Source: DASPKM01 sp035628135 (GTDB lineage: Bacteria; Bacteroidota; Bacteroidia; Chitinophagales; Chitinophagaceae). Taken from it: a DNA stretch of 64,000 bases. The stretch is taken from positions 806,001 through 870,000 of the forward strand of contig DASPKM010000006.1 of the NCBI GenBank assembly GCA_035628135.1, written 5' to 3'. Shown here piece after piece: positions 41,812 through 50,500 of this stretch. The translations under genes and the position numbers were made by a program. Each line of letters begins with the position of its first letter. Position 1 is the stretch's first letter. Below the pieces are notes generated by a model. The model ran no database searches. It was not told where the DNA came from and worked only from the letters and a program-made list of their open reading frames with translations.

Positions 41812-42348
41812 ATGGATTTTTCTATTAAAGAAATAGAACCGGCTGAGTTTGCCTGCGTGGTCGACTATTTTTTAAATGCAAGCGACGACTTTCTTGCCGG
41901 GATGGGCGTTGACCGGAATAAATTCTGGCCGAGAGAAAAATGGCTTGATCTGATGGATAAGGAATATAAAAAAGATATAGAACAGAAGGAGTTGTATTTT
42001 CTCATTTGGCAGGTCAACAACAGATCAATCGGGCATTCCAATATTAATAAGATCGTGTTCGGAAAGGAAGCTTACACGCATATGCATATCTGGCATCCTG
42101 AATACAGGAAAAAAGGAGTTGGCGAGTCATTGGTGAAACTATGCCTGGGCAGGTATTTCGAACTGTTTAAGCTTGAAACTATTTTTTGCGAACCATATGC
42201 ATTGAACCCCGGCCCCAACCGCGTGCTTGAATTGCTGGGTTTTGAATTCATCAAACAATATGAAACAATTCCGGGGTGGACTGCTTTTCATCAGCCTGTT
42301 AACCGTTGGGCCATGTCGCGGGAGAAATATTATAGCTTGAATGGATGA
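41812..42348 (+). CDS. GNAT-family N-acetyltransferase
   Basis: A 178-residue protein of the GNAT fold: LIWQVNNRSIGHSNINKI (beta 2-3), the acetyl-CoA loop HPEYRKKGVGESLVKL (about 97-112, matching R/Q-x-x-G-x-G/A) and a late strand with FEFIKQYETIPG. It acetylates an unknown amine, possibly a small molecule. A -7-like TATCTTTG (41778-41785) lies in the short gap after the AraC gene, so it may have its own promoter. Confidence 0.88.
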   Translation: MDFSIKEIEPAEFACVVDYFLNASDDFLAGMGVDRNKFWPREKWLDLMDKEYKKDIEQKELYFLIWQVNNRSIGHSNINKIVFGKEAYTHMHIWHPEYRKKGVGESLVKLCLGRYFELFKLETIFCEPYALNPGPNRVLELLGFEFIKQYETIPGWTAFHQPVNRWAMSREKYYSLNG

Positions 42349-42438
42349 GCTTACTGTGCAAAAAGCAGGTTTTGACATTACCATAGATTGCTGTCTGAGC
42401 CGTTTTGTTTTAGTTCCAAGAACATTTCGGGGGCATAA

Positions 42439-42639
42439 ATCTTACATGAAATTAGCGTGGATTTTCCCAAGTGGGTTGAGCTATGGTTTATGCGCAACCA
42501 TAATATTGCATCGCATATATCTTCCGTAGTGGAGAAGAATGCCACGAAAAAAACGGCGGTGATCTTTGGTTACATGCATATCCCCGCAATAAAAAAATAT
42601 TTGCAGGAAATATCTTATTATAAAATTGTGCATTACTAG
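42439..42639 (+). pseudogene. Remnant of a DUF5694-like protein (C-terminal fragment)
   Basis: The only substantial reading frame in 42349-42687 has no ATG and is preceded by a stop at 42436. It encodes about 66 residues, including WVELWFMRNHNIASHI and KKTAVIFGYMHIPAIKKYL. That pattern (a W-x-x-RN helix, then a V-x-FG-x-x-H-x-x strand-loop) resembles the C-terminus of DUF5694-type proteins as I remember them. The rest of such a gene is missing upstream, so this looks like a decayed copy. A real small gene starting at GTG (42457) cannot be ruled out. Confidence 0.4.
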
Positions 42640-42687
42640 CGTGTATTATGAGATCACCGTACATGCTCTGGCAATTGATTCCTGATC

Positions 42688-43281
42688 CTAAACGGTAACC
42701 TCCAGGCAATCCGCACGATCTGCCCATTCTGTTCCCGGATATTGGTCCAACAGCGCGTTCCAAAAAGGCAACAGGTGTTCCAGGCTTTTGCGATTTGCAT
42801 AAAACGCGGCAACACCAGCCCAATAATATGCTTCCTGCCTGATGTGGTGCCACCGGGTAGCACTGATGAGCTGCTTTAAAATCAATAGGGCTTCGTCGCT
42901 TTTTGCTCTACGCAGGAAAGACATCGACCGGCCCATCTCGAGTTCGTCGAGGAAATGCGTGGGAGATAAATAGCCCGTAACTTTTCGCATCTCGCTACCG
43001 TCCGGGGCATACACCATAAAAGTAGGTGTCCAAAGGAAAGGGCTGGTGAGATACATGTTTTTAAACTCGGGCTGAATGTTATGGGAATTATATTTTACAA
43101 AAATGTAATGCTCTTGTAAATAACTGATCACGTGCGGATGCTTGTATGTGGTATCGTCCATTTTCTTACAGCCCTTGCAGCCGGGAGACCAAAAATCGAT
43201 CAGCAAAGGAAGTCGTTTTTCGCGTGCTTCTTCAAAGGCGGCCATTACAGTCCGCTCGTCATAATAAAACAGCTTTTTCAT
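42688..43281 (-). CDS. Thioredoxin-fold protein
   Basis: A 197-residue protein starting at MKKLFYYDER (43281); a start at 43317 would overlap the promoter region. Residues 1-115 are a thioredoxin domain with redox motif CKGC (C35, C38) in LIDFWSPGCKGCKKMDDTTY and the cis-Pro region WTPTFMVY. Residues 120-197 are helical, with a TPR-like look. There is no signal peptide, so it is cytoplasmic, which is unusual for this thioredoxin_7-like form. It is divergent from a LysR-family gene that may control it. Confidence 0.85.
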   Translation of the reverse strand: MKKLFYYDERTVMAAFEEAREKRLPLLIDFWSPGCKGCKKMDDTTYKHPHVISYLQEHYIFVKYNSHNIQPEFKNMYLTSPFLWTPTFMVYAPDGSEMRKVTGYLSPTHFLDELEMGRSMSFLRRAKSDEALLILKQLISATRWHHIRQEAYYWAGVAAFYANRKSLEHLLPFWNALLDQYPGTEWADRADCLEVTV

Positions 43282-43301
43282 AAAAATATAAAGTTGAGGC
43301 T

Positions 43302-43332
43302 CAAATTTATCCTGCAACCATGTATAAACAAA
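43302..43332 (-). promoter_or_regulatory. Promoter of the thioredoxin-like gene
   Basis: On the minus strand TTTG (43329-43332), a 19-nt spacer, then TAAATTTG (43302-43309): an exact match to TTTG-N19-21-TAnnTTTG. The predicted start lies about 14 nt before the ATG at 43281. The -33 element lies in the shared region with the divergent LysR gene, where a regulator could act on both. Confidence 0.7.
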
Positions 43333-43399
43333 ACGAATATATTTAATACGTACTATGATTTTTATTAATACTTTTACAATACTATAAAGTGATTACACA

Positions 43400-44323
43400 A
43401 TGGAACTAAGGCATCTGAAGATGTTGCTGGAGGTGTCAGAAAGTAAAAACCTGACCAGGGCTGCGGAAAGATTGTATCTCACACAGTCCGCGCTAAGTAT
43501 CCAACTAAAGCAACTGGAGACGTTTTTGGACCTGCAGCTTTTCGTCAGGAAAGGAAAACTAATGCTGCTTACCAAAAAAGGCGAGGTGGTCCTGCAGCAC
43601 TGCAAAAGAATATTATCACAGCTGGATCAAATGATGGAGGAGGTAAAAACTTTGAATGATAAAGAAGCCGGGCTGGTAAGCATTAGCACGGAGTGCTATA
43701 CCTCTTATCCATGGCTATCGGCTTTTTTAAAAGAATTCCGGGCGCAATATCCAAGAGTTGAAGTAGAGCTCAATACCGCGGCAACCCGCTTTGCCCTGAA
43801 AAGCCTTTTAGAAAATGAGATCGACGTTGGCATCTTTGATAATGACAAGAGCGCAAAAGTGGAGTATACGCCTTTGTTTTCCGATGAGCTATTTGTGCTT
43901 GTAGCTCCTGACCACCGGTTGGCTTCGCAAAAATGGGTAGCCTCCGGAAAGCTTAAGGACGATAGTTATATCATGTACCAACTTCCCGAGGAGGAAAGTT
44001 CGATTTACAGGACGCTGTTCAAAAGCACCCGGCCCAAAAACATTCATAAGCTCGCGCTAACAGAAGGAATATTGGAGATGGTGAAAGCCGGTCTTGGATT
44101 TACGATTCAACCTAATTGGATAGCCTATGAGTATATTAAGGCAGGAACATTGGTCCCAATCAGAATTACAAAAAAAGGCATGCGACGAACCTGGTATGCA
44201 GGAGTACTAAAGGGTAAAGTGCACCCTCCTTACATTACTGATTTTATCAAAGCCCTAAAGCGAAGCATCAAGCAGTCGGAACCGGTGCAGTATATCAATC
44301 TTATTAAATGCATGGCATCCTGA
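43400..44323 (+). CDS. LysR-family transcriptional regulator
   Basis: A 307-residue regulator with an N-terminal winged helix-turn-helix (residues 1-60, NLTRAAERLYLTQSALSIQLKQLE) and a periplasmic-binding-like effector domain (about 90-300; FVLVAPDHRLA, ILEMVKAGLGFTIQPNW). It lies 119 bp from the divergent thioredoxin-like gene, the classic LysR arrangement, so it probably controls that gene and itself. The inducer is unknown. It resembles the MetR/CysB-like branch only loosely. Confidence 0.92.
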   Translation: MELRHLKMLLEVSESKNLTRAAERLYLTQSALSIQLKQLETFLDLQLFVRKGKLMLLTKKGEVVLQHCKRILSQLDQMMEEVKTLNDKEAGLVSISTECYTSYPWLSAFLKEFRAQYPRVEVELNTAATRFALKSLLENEIDVGIFDNDKSAKVEYTPLFSDELFVLVAPDHRLASQKWVASGKLKDDSYIMYQLPEEESSIYRTLFKSTRPKNIHKLALTEGILEMVKAGLGFTIQPNWIAYEYIKAGTLVPIRITKKGMRRTWYAGVLKGKVHPPYITDFIKALKRSIKQSEPVQYINLIKCMAS

Positions 44324-44486
44324 AGCACACTTTCACCGAAAACGTCTTGGGCCGTTAAGATCACCCGGTAATTCCTGTACCAGATAGTAAAATATATTCT
44401 ATTTCAATTTTAGCCAATATCATAATATTGCCCTGAAGTAAATTGAAAAGGAACGAAGTCACCGCGTCATTAACAGCATCAGTTTT

Positions 44487-45317
44487 ATGAGATGGATCAC
44501 AAGGGAGAAGCCAAGAATTGACCGGATAGCATGTCCCTGGTTAATTAAGCGTTTTATAGATGCTGAAGCAGAAATCATCTATGTGCCGTTTGATAAAGTG
44601 ATAAGCGAGGCCGAAAGACTAAATGCAATTCCATTCGACATTCCCGATGTCGAATACACCCATTACAAAGACGAATGCACATTTGATTATTTTTTGAAAA
44701 AGCACAAGCTTTCCGATGCCGCACTTCAAACCCTGGCGGTCATTGTGCGCGGCGCCGACACAGACAGGCATCATATAGCCGCACAAGCTGCTGGTCTTTG
44801 GGCTATTTCCGCGGGACTTGCTCATAATTGCAATTCCGACCAGGAACTAATGGAAAAAGGCATGTTGATTTATGATGCGCTGTATAGTTGGGCAAGATTT
44901 CATAAGAGTGAAAAGCATACGCAACATCCTGCAGAACGTCTGCTGATTGAGGTCTTTGAAAAATTTCTCAAAGAAAAGCCTTCCAAAAAAATTCCCTCGT
45001 GGGCCAAAGAACTGAAAGAGCTGATCCAGGACCAGATAGACACCAATATTACGCTCAAGCAACTTTCTAAAGAACTCGATATTAATCCTGCTTATTTATC
45101 ACGTGAGTTTTCAAAATACTTTAATGATCTTTCCTTCGGCGAGTACATCCGCAAGCTTCGTATCGACAAAGCCGTGGAATATTTAGATACCACCAATTAC
45201 TCCTTGACCAAAATAGCTTACCTCACAGGCTTTTCGGACCAAAGTCACTTTACCCGGATTTTCAAAAAGCACATGAATGAAAATCCCTCCAGCTATAGAA
45301 AACGCCAAAAAAAGTAA
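44487..45317 (+). CDS. ChrB-domain / AraC fusion transcriptional regulator
   Basis: A 276-residue two-part protein. Residues 1 to about 140 are a ChrB C-terminal-type domain (RIDRIACPWLIKRFID at 10-25, H59, the C64 region ECTFDYFL, IVRGADTDR). Residues about 175-276 are an AraC double helix-turn-helix (LKQLSKELDINPAYLSREFS, LTKIAYLTGFSDQSHFTRIF). ChrB proteins are known as chromate-responsive regulators near chrA; no chromate transporter is in view. I infer a one-component regulator whose ChrB domain senses a ligand, controlling the next genes. The domain recurs alone at 47924. Confidence 0.9.
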   Translation: MRWITREKPRIDRIACPWLIKRFIDAEAEIIYVPFDKVISEAERLNAIPFDIPDVEYTHYKDECTFDYFLKKHKLSDAALQTLAVIVRGADTDRHHIAAQAAGLWAISAGLAHNCNSDQELMEKGMLIYDALYSWARFHKSEKHTQHPAERLLIEVFEKFLKEKPSKKIPSWAKELKELIQDQIDTNITLKQLSKELDINPAYLSREFSKYFNDLSFGEYIRKLRIDKAVEYLDTTNYSLTKIAYLTGFSDQSHFTRIFKKHMNENPSSYRKRQKK

Positions 45318-45458
45318 GTCTTATACAAACCGTTATTTAAGTTCTATTTCCTGGGTTCCCGCAGCAGTAACATTGGCAAAGCATGCTATGCATGAATTGA
45401 ACTATCGGTTATGCCCCAAAAAATCACCAGAGGGAAATGTAGTCCCCGAATAACACAG

Positions 45459-47912
45459 ATGATGAAAGCATTTCTGTTACTGCTACTGATCAGTGTCTGC
45501 CTGTGTTCTTTAGCGCAGCAAAGAACACATTTCGCTGTACGAACCGAACAACCACCTAAAATAGATGGAAAACTGAATGATAGCTGTTGGCAAACCGTTA
45601 CCGCAACGAAGGACTTTCTTACCAATGAACCGGTTTTTGGCAAGCCTGCCACCCAAAAAACAGAAGTGAAAGTTTTGTATGATAACGATGCGCTGTATTT
45701 AGCTTATTATCTATTTGACGATAATCCTGCGGGCATTATCAAATTGCTGGCTGAAAGAGACAAAACCGTCATCGCCGATGAGATGATGGTGGGCATAGAC
45801 AGCTATAGTGAAAAGACACAAGCCTTTCGCTTCCAGGTTTCGGCAGCAGGGGTGCAGGCCGATCGTTTACAGTCACCTTTTATTCCGTCTGCAGACAGGT
45901 CCTGGGATGCTGTTTGGGAAAGCGCTGTTACCGTTGATGATAAAGGTTGGTATGTAGAAATTAAAATTCCCTTTTCTGCCATCCGCTTTCCCAATAAGCC
46001 GGTACAGGAATGGACCATCCAATTTGGAAGGTATGTAGGCAGAACAGGAGAATTTACAACATGGTCCCCTGTAAATCCCAATATTGGTGGAGGGGCCATG
46101 CGGCAATGGGGATTATTGAAAGGCATAGAAAATATAAAACCTAAAATCCGCTTGTCCGTATCACCTTACATTACCACGGGTTTACAATCCACGGCTTTAA
46201 TAAACAAGCCTGACGGGAACAGTTTTTCAAATAAGATATTCTATGCCGGGGGAATGGATTTGAAATATGGCATCAACCAAAGTTATACTTTGGATATGTC
46301 ATTGATACCTGACTTTAGCCAGGTCCAAAGCGACAATACAGTTTTAAACCTTTCCCCTTTCGAGGTACGCTACGATGAGCGAAGGCAGTTCTTTACCGAA
46401 GGCATGGATATGTTCAGTAAGGCCGGCATCTTTTACTCGAGGCGAATAGGCAGTACGCCATCTGGTTATTATTCACTAGGTGGCAAATTGCAGCCCGACG
46501 AAAGAATAATGGAAAACCCAACGGTAGCAAGGTTGATCAATGCGACAAAAGTAAGCGGCCGGAATAACAAGGGCCTTGGGATGGGAATATTAAATGCCCT
46601 TACACGCAAGATGTATGCAACCGTGGTAAACGATTCAACTGGCAATAAAAGAAAAATACTGACAGAGCCATTAACTAACTATAATGTGCTTGTGCTCGAC
46701 CAGTCCTTGAAAAACAATTCGAAAATTGGTTTTATCAATACCAACGTGTTACGTAGCGGGAACAATGTAAATGCCAATGTATCCGCGGTTGATGTTGTCC
46801 TTAATTCAAAAGGAAACATTTACTCTTTTGCCGGTACCGGCATTTACGCTTACCGCAAAGGAGTGGGTCTGCCCGGTGGCAAACAACAAGGGTATAATTA
46901 CAGGTTATCTTACGCCAAGGTCAGCGGCAATTTCAGGTTCGAGGTTTTGAACAAGGCAGTACAAAAGAATTTTAACCCGAACGACCTGGGAATATGGGGA
47001 CAAACCAATTATATGTCCAGCCTGGCCTCTGTTAAATATTACTCTTACATTCCCAAAGGCAAGCTATTAAACTGGAATGCCAGCTTTTCTTATACTCACT
47101 CCAATGTGTTGGACGACTTCTCGTTCCAACGGACAGATATGGATTGGAGCTGCTATTTTCTATTTAAAAAATTTTCAAGCGTTTCTTTTCTTGTGAATTG
47201 GATACCCAATGGCATCAATGATATATATGAACCCAGGGTGCAAGGTAAACTGTATAAGCAACCGGCATCATTGGGGACCTTGTTAACGATAGGGACCGAT
47301 TCAAGGAAAAAATCGCAGCTCAAATTGACGGGAGGCTTGCGGCAGTATCAATTTCCCGACAAGCATTTTTATCATACAGCCGGTATTAATCCTTCATTCA
47401 GAATAGGCAACAGGTCTTTTATCAGCTTTAGCAGCATTTACTCAAATGAAAACAATAATCAAGGCTACGTTTCTTCGTATGGAAGCGATAGCATAGTATT
47501 TGGTTTAAGGAGGGAAAGAATAATTGAGAACATTTTGCAGCTTCAGTACCTATTTTCTCCTTACAGTAACGTAAGCTTCAGGATCAGGGACTATTCCAGC
47601 AAGGTGGCATACAAGCGATTTTTCAAGCTTAGGGATGATGGTAGATTGGAAGGAATGAGTTATTCGAAGAACGCAGACATACATCTTAATCTTTTTAATA
47701 TCGACTTGATTTATACCTGGCAATTCTCTCCCGGGAGCTTCCTTTCTATTTCGTGGAAGAATGATGTCAATTTTGATAATAAGAACAGGAACGATAATTA
47801 TTTAAAGAATTTTTCGAATGCGCTGAACGTACCGCATAACAATTCCATTTCCATTCGCATCATTTATTACCTGGATTATTTACGGGTGAAAAATATTTTT
47901 TCTGACAACTAA
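45459..47912 (+). CDS. DUF5916 outer-membrane protein with CBM9-like domain
   Basis: An 817-residue protein starting at MMKAFLLLLL (45459), with a signal peptide ending about CSLAQ (residue 20). Residues about 25-210 form a CBM9-like beta-sandwich (PPKIDGKLNDSCWQTV, LYLAYYLFDDNP, YVEIKIPFSAIRFP). Residues about 230-817 are rich in alternating aromatic strands typical of an outer-membrane beta-barrel of the DUF5916 family. The CBM9-like part may bind a carbohydrate; the role is unknown. It sits between the two ChrB-domain genes, in the same direction, with a 12-bp gap to the second. Confidence 0.88.
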   Translation: MMKAFLLLLLISVCLCSLAQQRTHFAVRTEQPPKIDGKLNDSCWQTVTATKDFLTNEPVFGKPATQKTEVKVLYDNDALYLAYYLFDDNPAGIIKLLAERDKTVIADEMMVGIDSYSEKTQAFRFQVSAAGVQADRLQSPFIPSADRSWDAVWESAVTVDDKGWYVEIKIPFSAIRFPNKPVQEWTIQFGRYVGRTGEFTTWSPVNPNIGGGAMRQWGLLKGIENIKPKIRLSVSPYITTGLQSTALINKPDGNSFSNKIFYAGGMDLKYGINQSYTLDMSLIPDFSQVQSDNTVLNLSPFEVRYDERRQFFTEGMDMFSKAGIFYSRRIGSTPSGYYSLGGKLQPDERIMENPTVARLINATKVSGRNNKGLGMGILNALTRKMYATVVNDSTGNKRKILTEPLTNYNVLVLDQSLKNNSKIGFINTNVLRSGNNVNANVSAVDVVLNSKGNIYSFAGTGIYAYRKGVGLPGGKQQGYNYRLSYAKVSGNFRFEVLNKAVQKNFNPNDLGIWGQTNYMSSLASVKYYSYIPKGKLLNWNASFSYTHSNVLDDFSFQRTDMDWSCYFLFKKFSSVSFLVNWIPNGINDIYEPRVQGKLYKQPASLGTLLTIGTDSRKKSQLKLTGGLRQYQFPDKHFYHTAGINPSFRIGNRSFISFSSIYSNENNNQGYVSSYGSDSIVFGLRRERIIENILQLQYLFSPYSNVSFRIRDYSSKVAYKRFFKLRDDGRLEGMSYSKNADIHLNLFNIDLIYTWQFSPGSFLSISWKNDVNFDNKNRNDNYLKNFSNALNVPHNNSISIRIIYYLDYLRVKNIFSDN

Positions 47913-47923
47913 AAACCGCATGT

Positions 47924-48382
47924 ATGAAATGGATAACCCGGGAACATCCTAAAATTGACCGAATTGCCTGTCCCTGGCTGATTAAGAACTTTGTAGATAA
48001 GGATGCAGAGTTCATTTATGTAGCCAAAGAAAAAGTATTCGAGCAAGCCAAAGAATTGGGTGCCATTCCTTATGATATTGCGGGAGCGGAATACACTCAT
48101 GTTGGGGATGAATGCACTTTCGATTACATCGTCCGGCAACATGAATTATCGGATCCCGCTATTCATGAAATTGCAACTATTGTAAGAGGGGCCGATACCG
48201 ACCGTTTTGATCTGGCTCCCCAAAGTGCAGGGCTTTGGGCTATATCCGCCGGATTATCCTATAATCATCACAATGACCATGAATTGTTGCAATTAGGAAT
48301 GAAAATCTATGATGCCTTATACAGTTGGGCGAAATACGTTCAGGAGGAAAAGCATGTATGGGACCCAAAACAGTCAACTTAG
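47924..48382 (+). CDS. Stand-alone ChrB-domain protein
   Basis: A 152-residue protein that aligns with residues 1-150 of the 44487 fusion: KIDRIACPWLIKNFVD, DECTFDYIV, IVRGADTDRFD, SAGLWAISAGLSYNH, YDALYSWAK. It lacks the AraC DNA-binding part, so it is more likely an enzyme or binding partner than a regulator. It lies 12 bp after the DUF5916 gene, which suggests one operon. Its end overlaps the convergent TrmO-like gene by 9 bases. Confidence 0.88.
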   Translation: MKWITREHPKIDRIACPWLIKNFVDKDAEFIYVAKEKVFEQAKELGAIPYDIAGAEYTHVGDECTFDYIVRQHELSDPAIHEIATIVRGADTDRFDLAPQSAGLWAISAGLSYNHHNDHELLQLGMKIYDALYSWAKYVQEEKHVWDPKQST

Positions 48383-48766
48383 GTCAGGCTTAATATCAAT
48401 TATAGGAGTTTGATCTAACAACTCAAGGCCAGATACCCGCAACGTATTATGGTCGATAGCAACAGCGCGGACAAAATGAATACCGATGGGATTGGGCCGA
48501 TCGGGCGAGCGCGTAGAAAATATTCCTGTTAAAGCGGCATTCGGATCATTCCTGGGTTTTGTTATCAGAACGGTTCTGTCGGATTGGTGCAGCCAACTTA
48601 GTATGATCAATCTGTCGCCGGGCTGTATATCTTTTAAGGCCTGGATGAATTCCACGTTTATTTCGATGAGCGCTTCGGGAGCTTTTTCATTTTCCTGTAA
48701 GGGGCAGTCTTTTAGTTCTTTGAGCGGGGAACGTACGATGCCGATGGGGATGAGGGTTGGTTCCAT
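48374..48766 (-). CDS. TrmO/TsaA-like tRNA methyltransferase domain protein
   Basis: A 130-residue protein starting at MEPTLIPIGIVRSPLKE (48766); starts further up are poor. It matches the TsaA/VirR beta-barrel: IGIVRSPL at the N-terminus, LEIN-type strand, LIILSWLHQSDR, GIFSTRSPDRPNPIG (the SAM-binding signature) and LELLDQTPIIDIKP at the end. In the full-length enzyme this domain N6-methylates t6A37 of tRNA-Thr; the short form lacks the C-terminal extension of E. coli TrmO, so the substrate is less certain. It overlaps the ChrB-domain gene tail to tail. Confidence 0.85.
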   Translation of the reverse strand: MEPTLIPIGIVRSPLKELKDCPLQENEKAPEALIEINVEFIQALKDIQPGDRLIILSWLHQSDRTVLITKPRNDPNAALTGIFSTRSPDRPNPIGIHFVRAVAIDHNTLRVSGLELLDQTPIIDIKPDLS

Positions 48767-48884
48767 TGAATAAAGGTAGTTCACCTCATATGAAAATATC
48801 ATTTTCACCCCTGTCCGGCTCTTCTCAATTACCAGAATCGTTATTTTTAGAAACAATCCCTGACTTATTAAATACGGTAATTCT

Positions 48885-49469
48885 ATGAAAAGATTGCTAT
48901 CAACCGCATCTAATTGGAAATTGATCGTTCCCTTCTTTATTTTGTTTTGCCTGGCGACATTTGTGGTTTTTCCTGCCTACCATCAAAAGATGGTGACAGC
49001 CGCTGGCAAAGAGTTTCAAATTCTGGACACCAGGTTTTCCTATTCCATTACCGATGTACGCACTCTCTTTAATGATCTTGGGACAGAAGGAAGACAACTA
49101 TACCGCTTCGTTGTCGGCCGAGTAGACATGATTTATCCTGTTATTTACGGAACGCTGATGGTGTTGGTGCTGGCTTTTTTGATTCGAAAGATGACGAAGC
49201 CTGATTCTTCGGCCATTTTAATCGCTTTGCTTCCGCTGGCTGGGGCTTTGTTCGACTACTTAGAGAATTTCAACACCCTTTCGCTCCTTAGCGCCTTTCC
49301 TGATTTAGCAATAGAAAGCGTAACAACAGGTGAAAAGATGACCCAACTGAAACAAGGCATTCTTTTTTTGTCTCTTGGTTTAATTATTGTCCTGACAGTC
49401 ATTCTCGGCATTCGCAAATTGCGTAACCGCAACTCGCATCGCCAGGAACAACTAAATTTGCCCATATGA
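48885..49469 (+). CDS. Integral membrane protein of unknown function
   Basis: A 194-residue protein with four predicted transmembrane segments (about 12-32, 82-102, 110-130 and 155-176), and a roughly 50-residue loop on one side after the first (YHQKMVTAAGKEFQILDTRF...). The C-terminus is basic and Asn/Arg-rich. I do not recognise a family. Its last bases overlap the start of the serine hydrolase gene (ATGA), so the two are translationally coupled. Confidence 0.78.
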   Translation: MKRLLSTASNWKLIVPFFILFCLATFVVFPAYHQKMVTAAGKEFQILDTRFSYSITDVRTLFNDLGTEGRQLYRFVVGRVDMIYPVIYGTLMVLVLAFLIRKMTKPDSSAILIALLPLAGALFDYLENFNTLSLLSAFPDLAIESVTTGEKMTQLKQGILFLSLGLIIVLTVILGIRKLRNRNSHRQEQLNLPI

Positions 49470-50491
49470 AGTTATATCAGGTACCATTGTTCTTGACCGT
49501 TTTGGTAACATGTAGTTTTGCCTGCTCTGCGCAAAGCTCGCTTTCGGGCCGGATAGACAGCTTGTTTCGAAGTTACTCAGACAGCGGGCTCGCCGGATCA
49601 TTATTGGTGGTAGAGAATGACCAGGTTACTTTACGAAAAGGATATGGTTATTCCAATAACACCAGCAAAGCTGCGAATACTCCTGCCACGCTGTTTAATG
49701 TGGCCTCTATTGGAAAACAGTTTACGATGTATGCAATCCTGCAACTCGAGGCTGCGGGAAAGCTGAAGACGAGCGACCATTTATATAAATTCATCGGCCG
49801 CTTTGGCGATATGCGGGATAGTATAACGATCCTTCATTTGCTTCATCACCGTTCCGGTATGGTAAAACAAGGCACCGACTTGAATACTCAAAGCAGGGAC
49901 GGATTCATCCAATCGGTAAAGCAGGCCCAGGCCGAGTCGGTCCCAGGGGAAAAATACCGTTACACCAATGCAGGCTATTCCATGCTGGCCGCGGTAGTGG
50001 AAATTGCATCGGGACTGCCGTTTGAAACGTACGTCCGCAAACATATTTTTATACCGCTGGGCATGCATAATACGGGTTATCCCTGGGAAAAGCATATTCC
50101 CAAAAACCAGCTTGCCACGGGTTACAATAGTAATAGAGAAGCATTGCCGGCAGAATCTGACCAATGGGCAAGCAGAGGGCCCGGCAACATGGTTACAACA
50201 ATGGATGACCTGTATATATGGATCAAGGCATACGATAACAAAGCATTTATGCCGTCTCCTATCAGAGAACGGATTCTGCGAGATGCCCTGCCTGGCCAGG
50301 AAACATTTAGCTGGAATAAGGCAAGAACCAGCCGCGGCACACCCTTTTATCACAAGGGTGGTGGCAGAATCGACTTTGAAAGCCGCATGATGTGGTGGCC
50401 CGAGGACAAGGTTTTGGTGGTTTTTAGTTTAAATAACGATTATAATCTTGCCAGAAAACTGTTTACAGCTATCAGGGAAATGATGCATTGA
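49466..50491 (+). CDS. Exported serine hydrolase of the beta-lactamase/class C family
   Basis: A 341-residue protein with a signal peptide (MKLYQVPLFLTVLVTCSFACSAQ, read in parts; cleavage about residue 22). Active-site motifs are S81-I-G-K84 (SxxK), Y166-T-N168 (YxN) and HKGGG in place of KTG near residue 295. This is the penicillin-binding-protein-like esterase/D-aminopeptidase group common in Bacteroidota; hydrolysis of a beta-lactam is not implied. It couples to the upstream membrane-protein gene and is convergent with the GH20 gene. Confidence 0.9.
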   Translation: MKLYQVPLFLTVLVTCSFACSAQSSLSGRIDSLFRSYSDSGLAGSLLVVENDQVTLRKGYGYSNNTSKAANTPATLFNVASIGKQFTMYAILQLEAAGKLKTSDHLYKFIGRFGDMRDSITILHLLHHRSGMVKQGTDLNTQSRDGFIQSVKQAQAESVPGEKYRYTNAGYSMLAAVVEIASGLPFETYVRKHIFIPLGMHNTGYPWEKHIPKNQLATGYNSNREALPAESDQWASRGPGNMVTTMDDLYIWIKAYDNKAFMPSPIRERILRDALPGQETFSWNKARTSRGTPFYHKGGGRIDFESRMMWWPEDKVLVVFSLNNDYNLARKLFTAIREMMH

Positions 50492-50500
50492 CAAGTTTGT

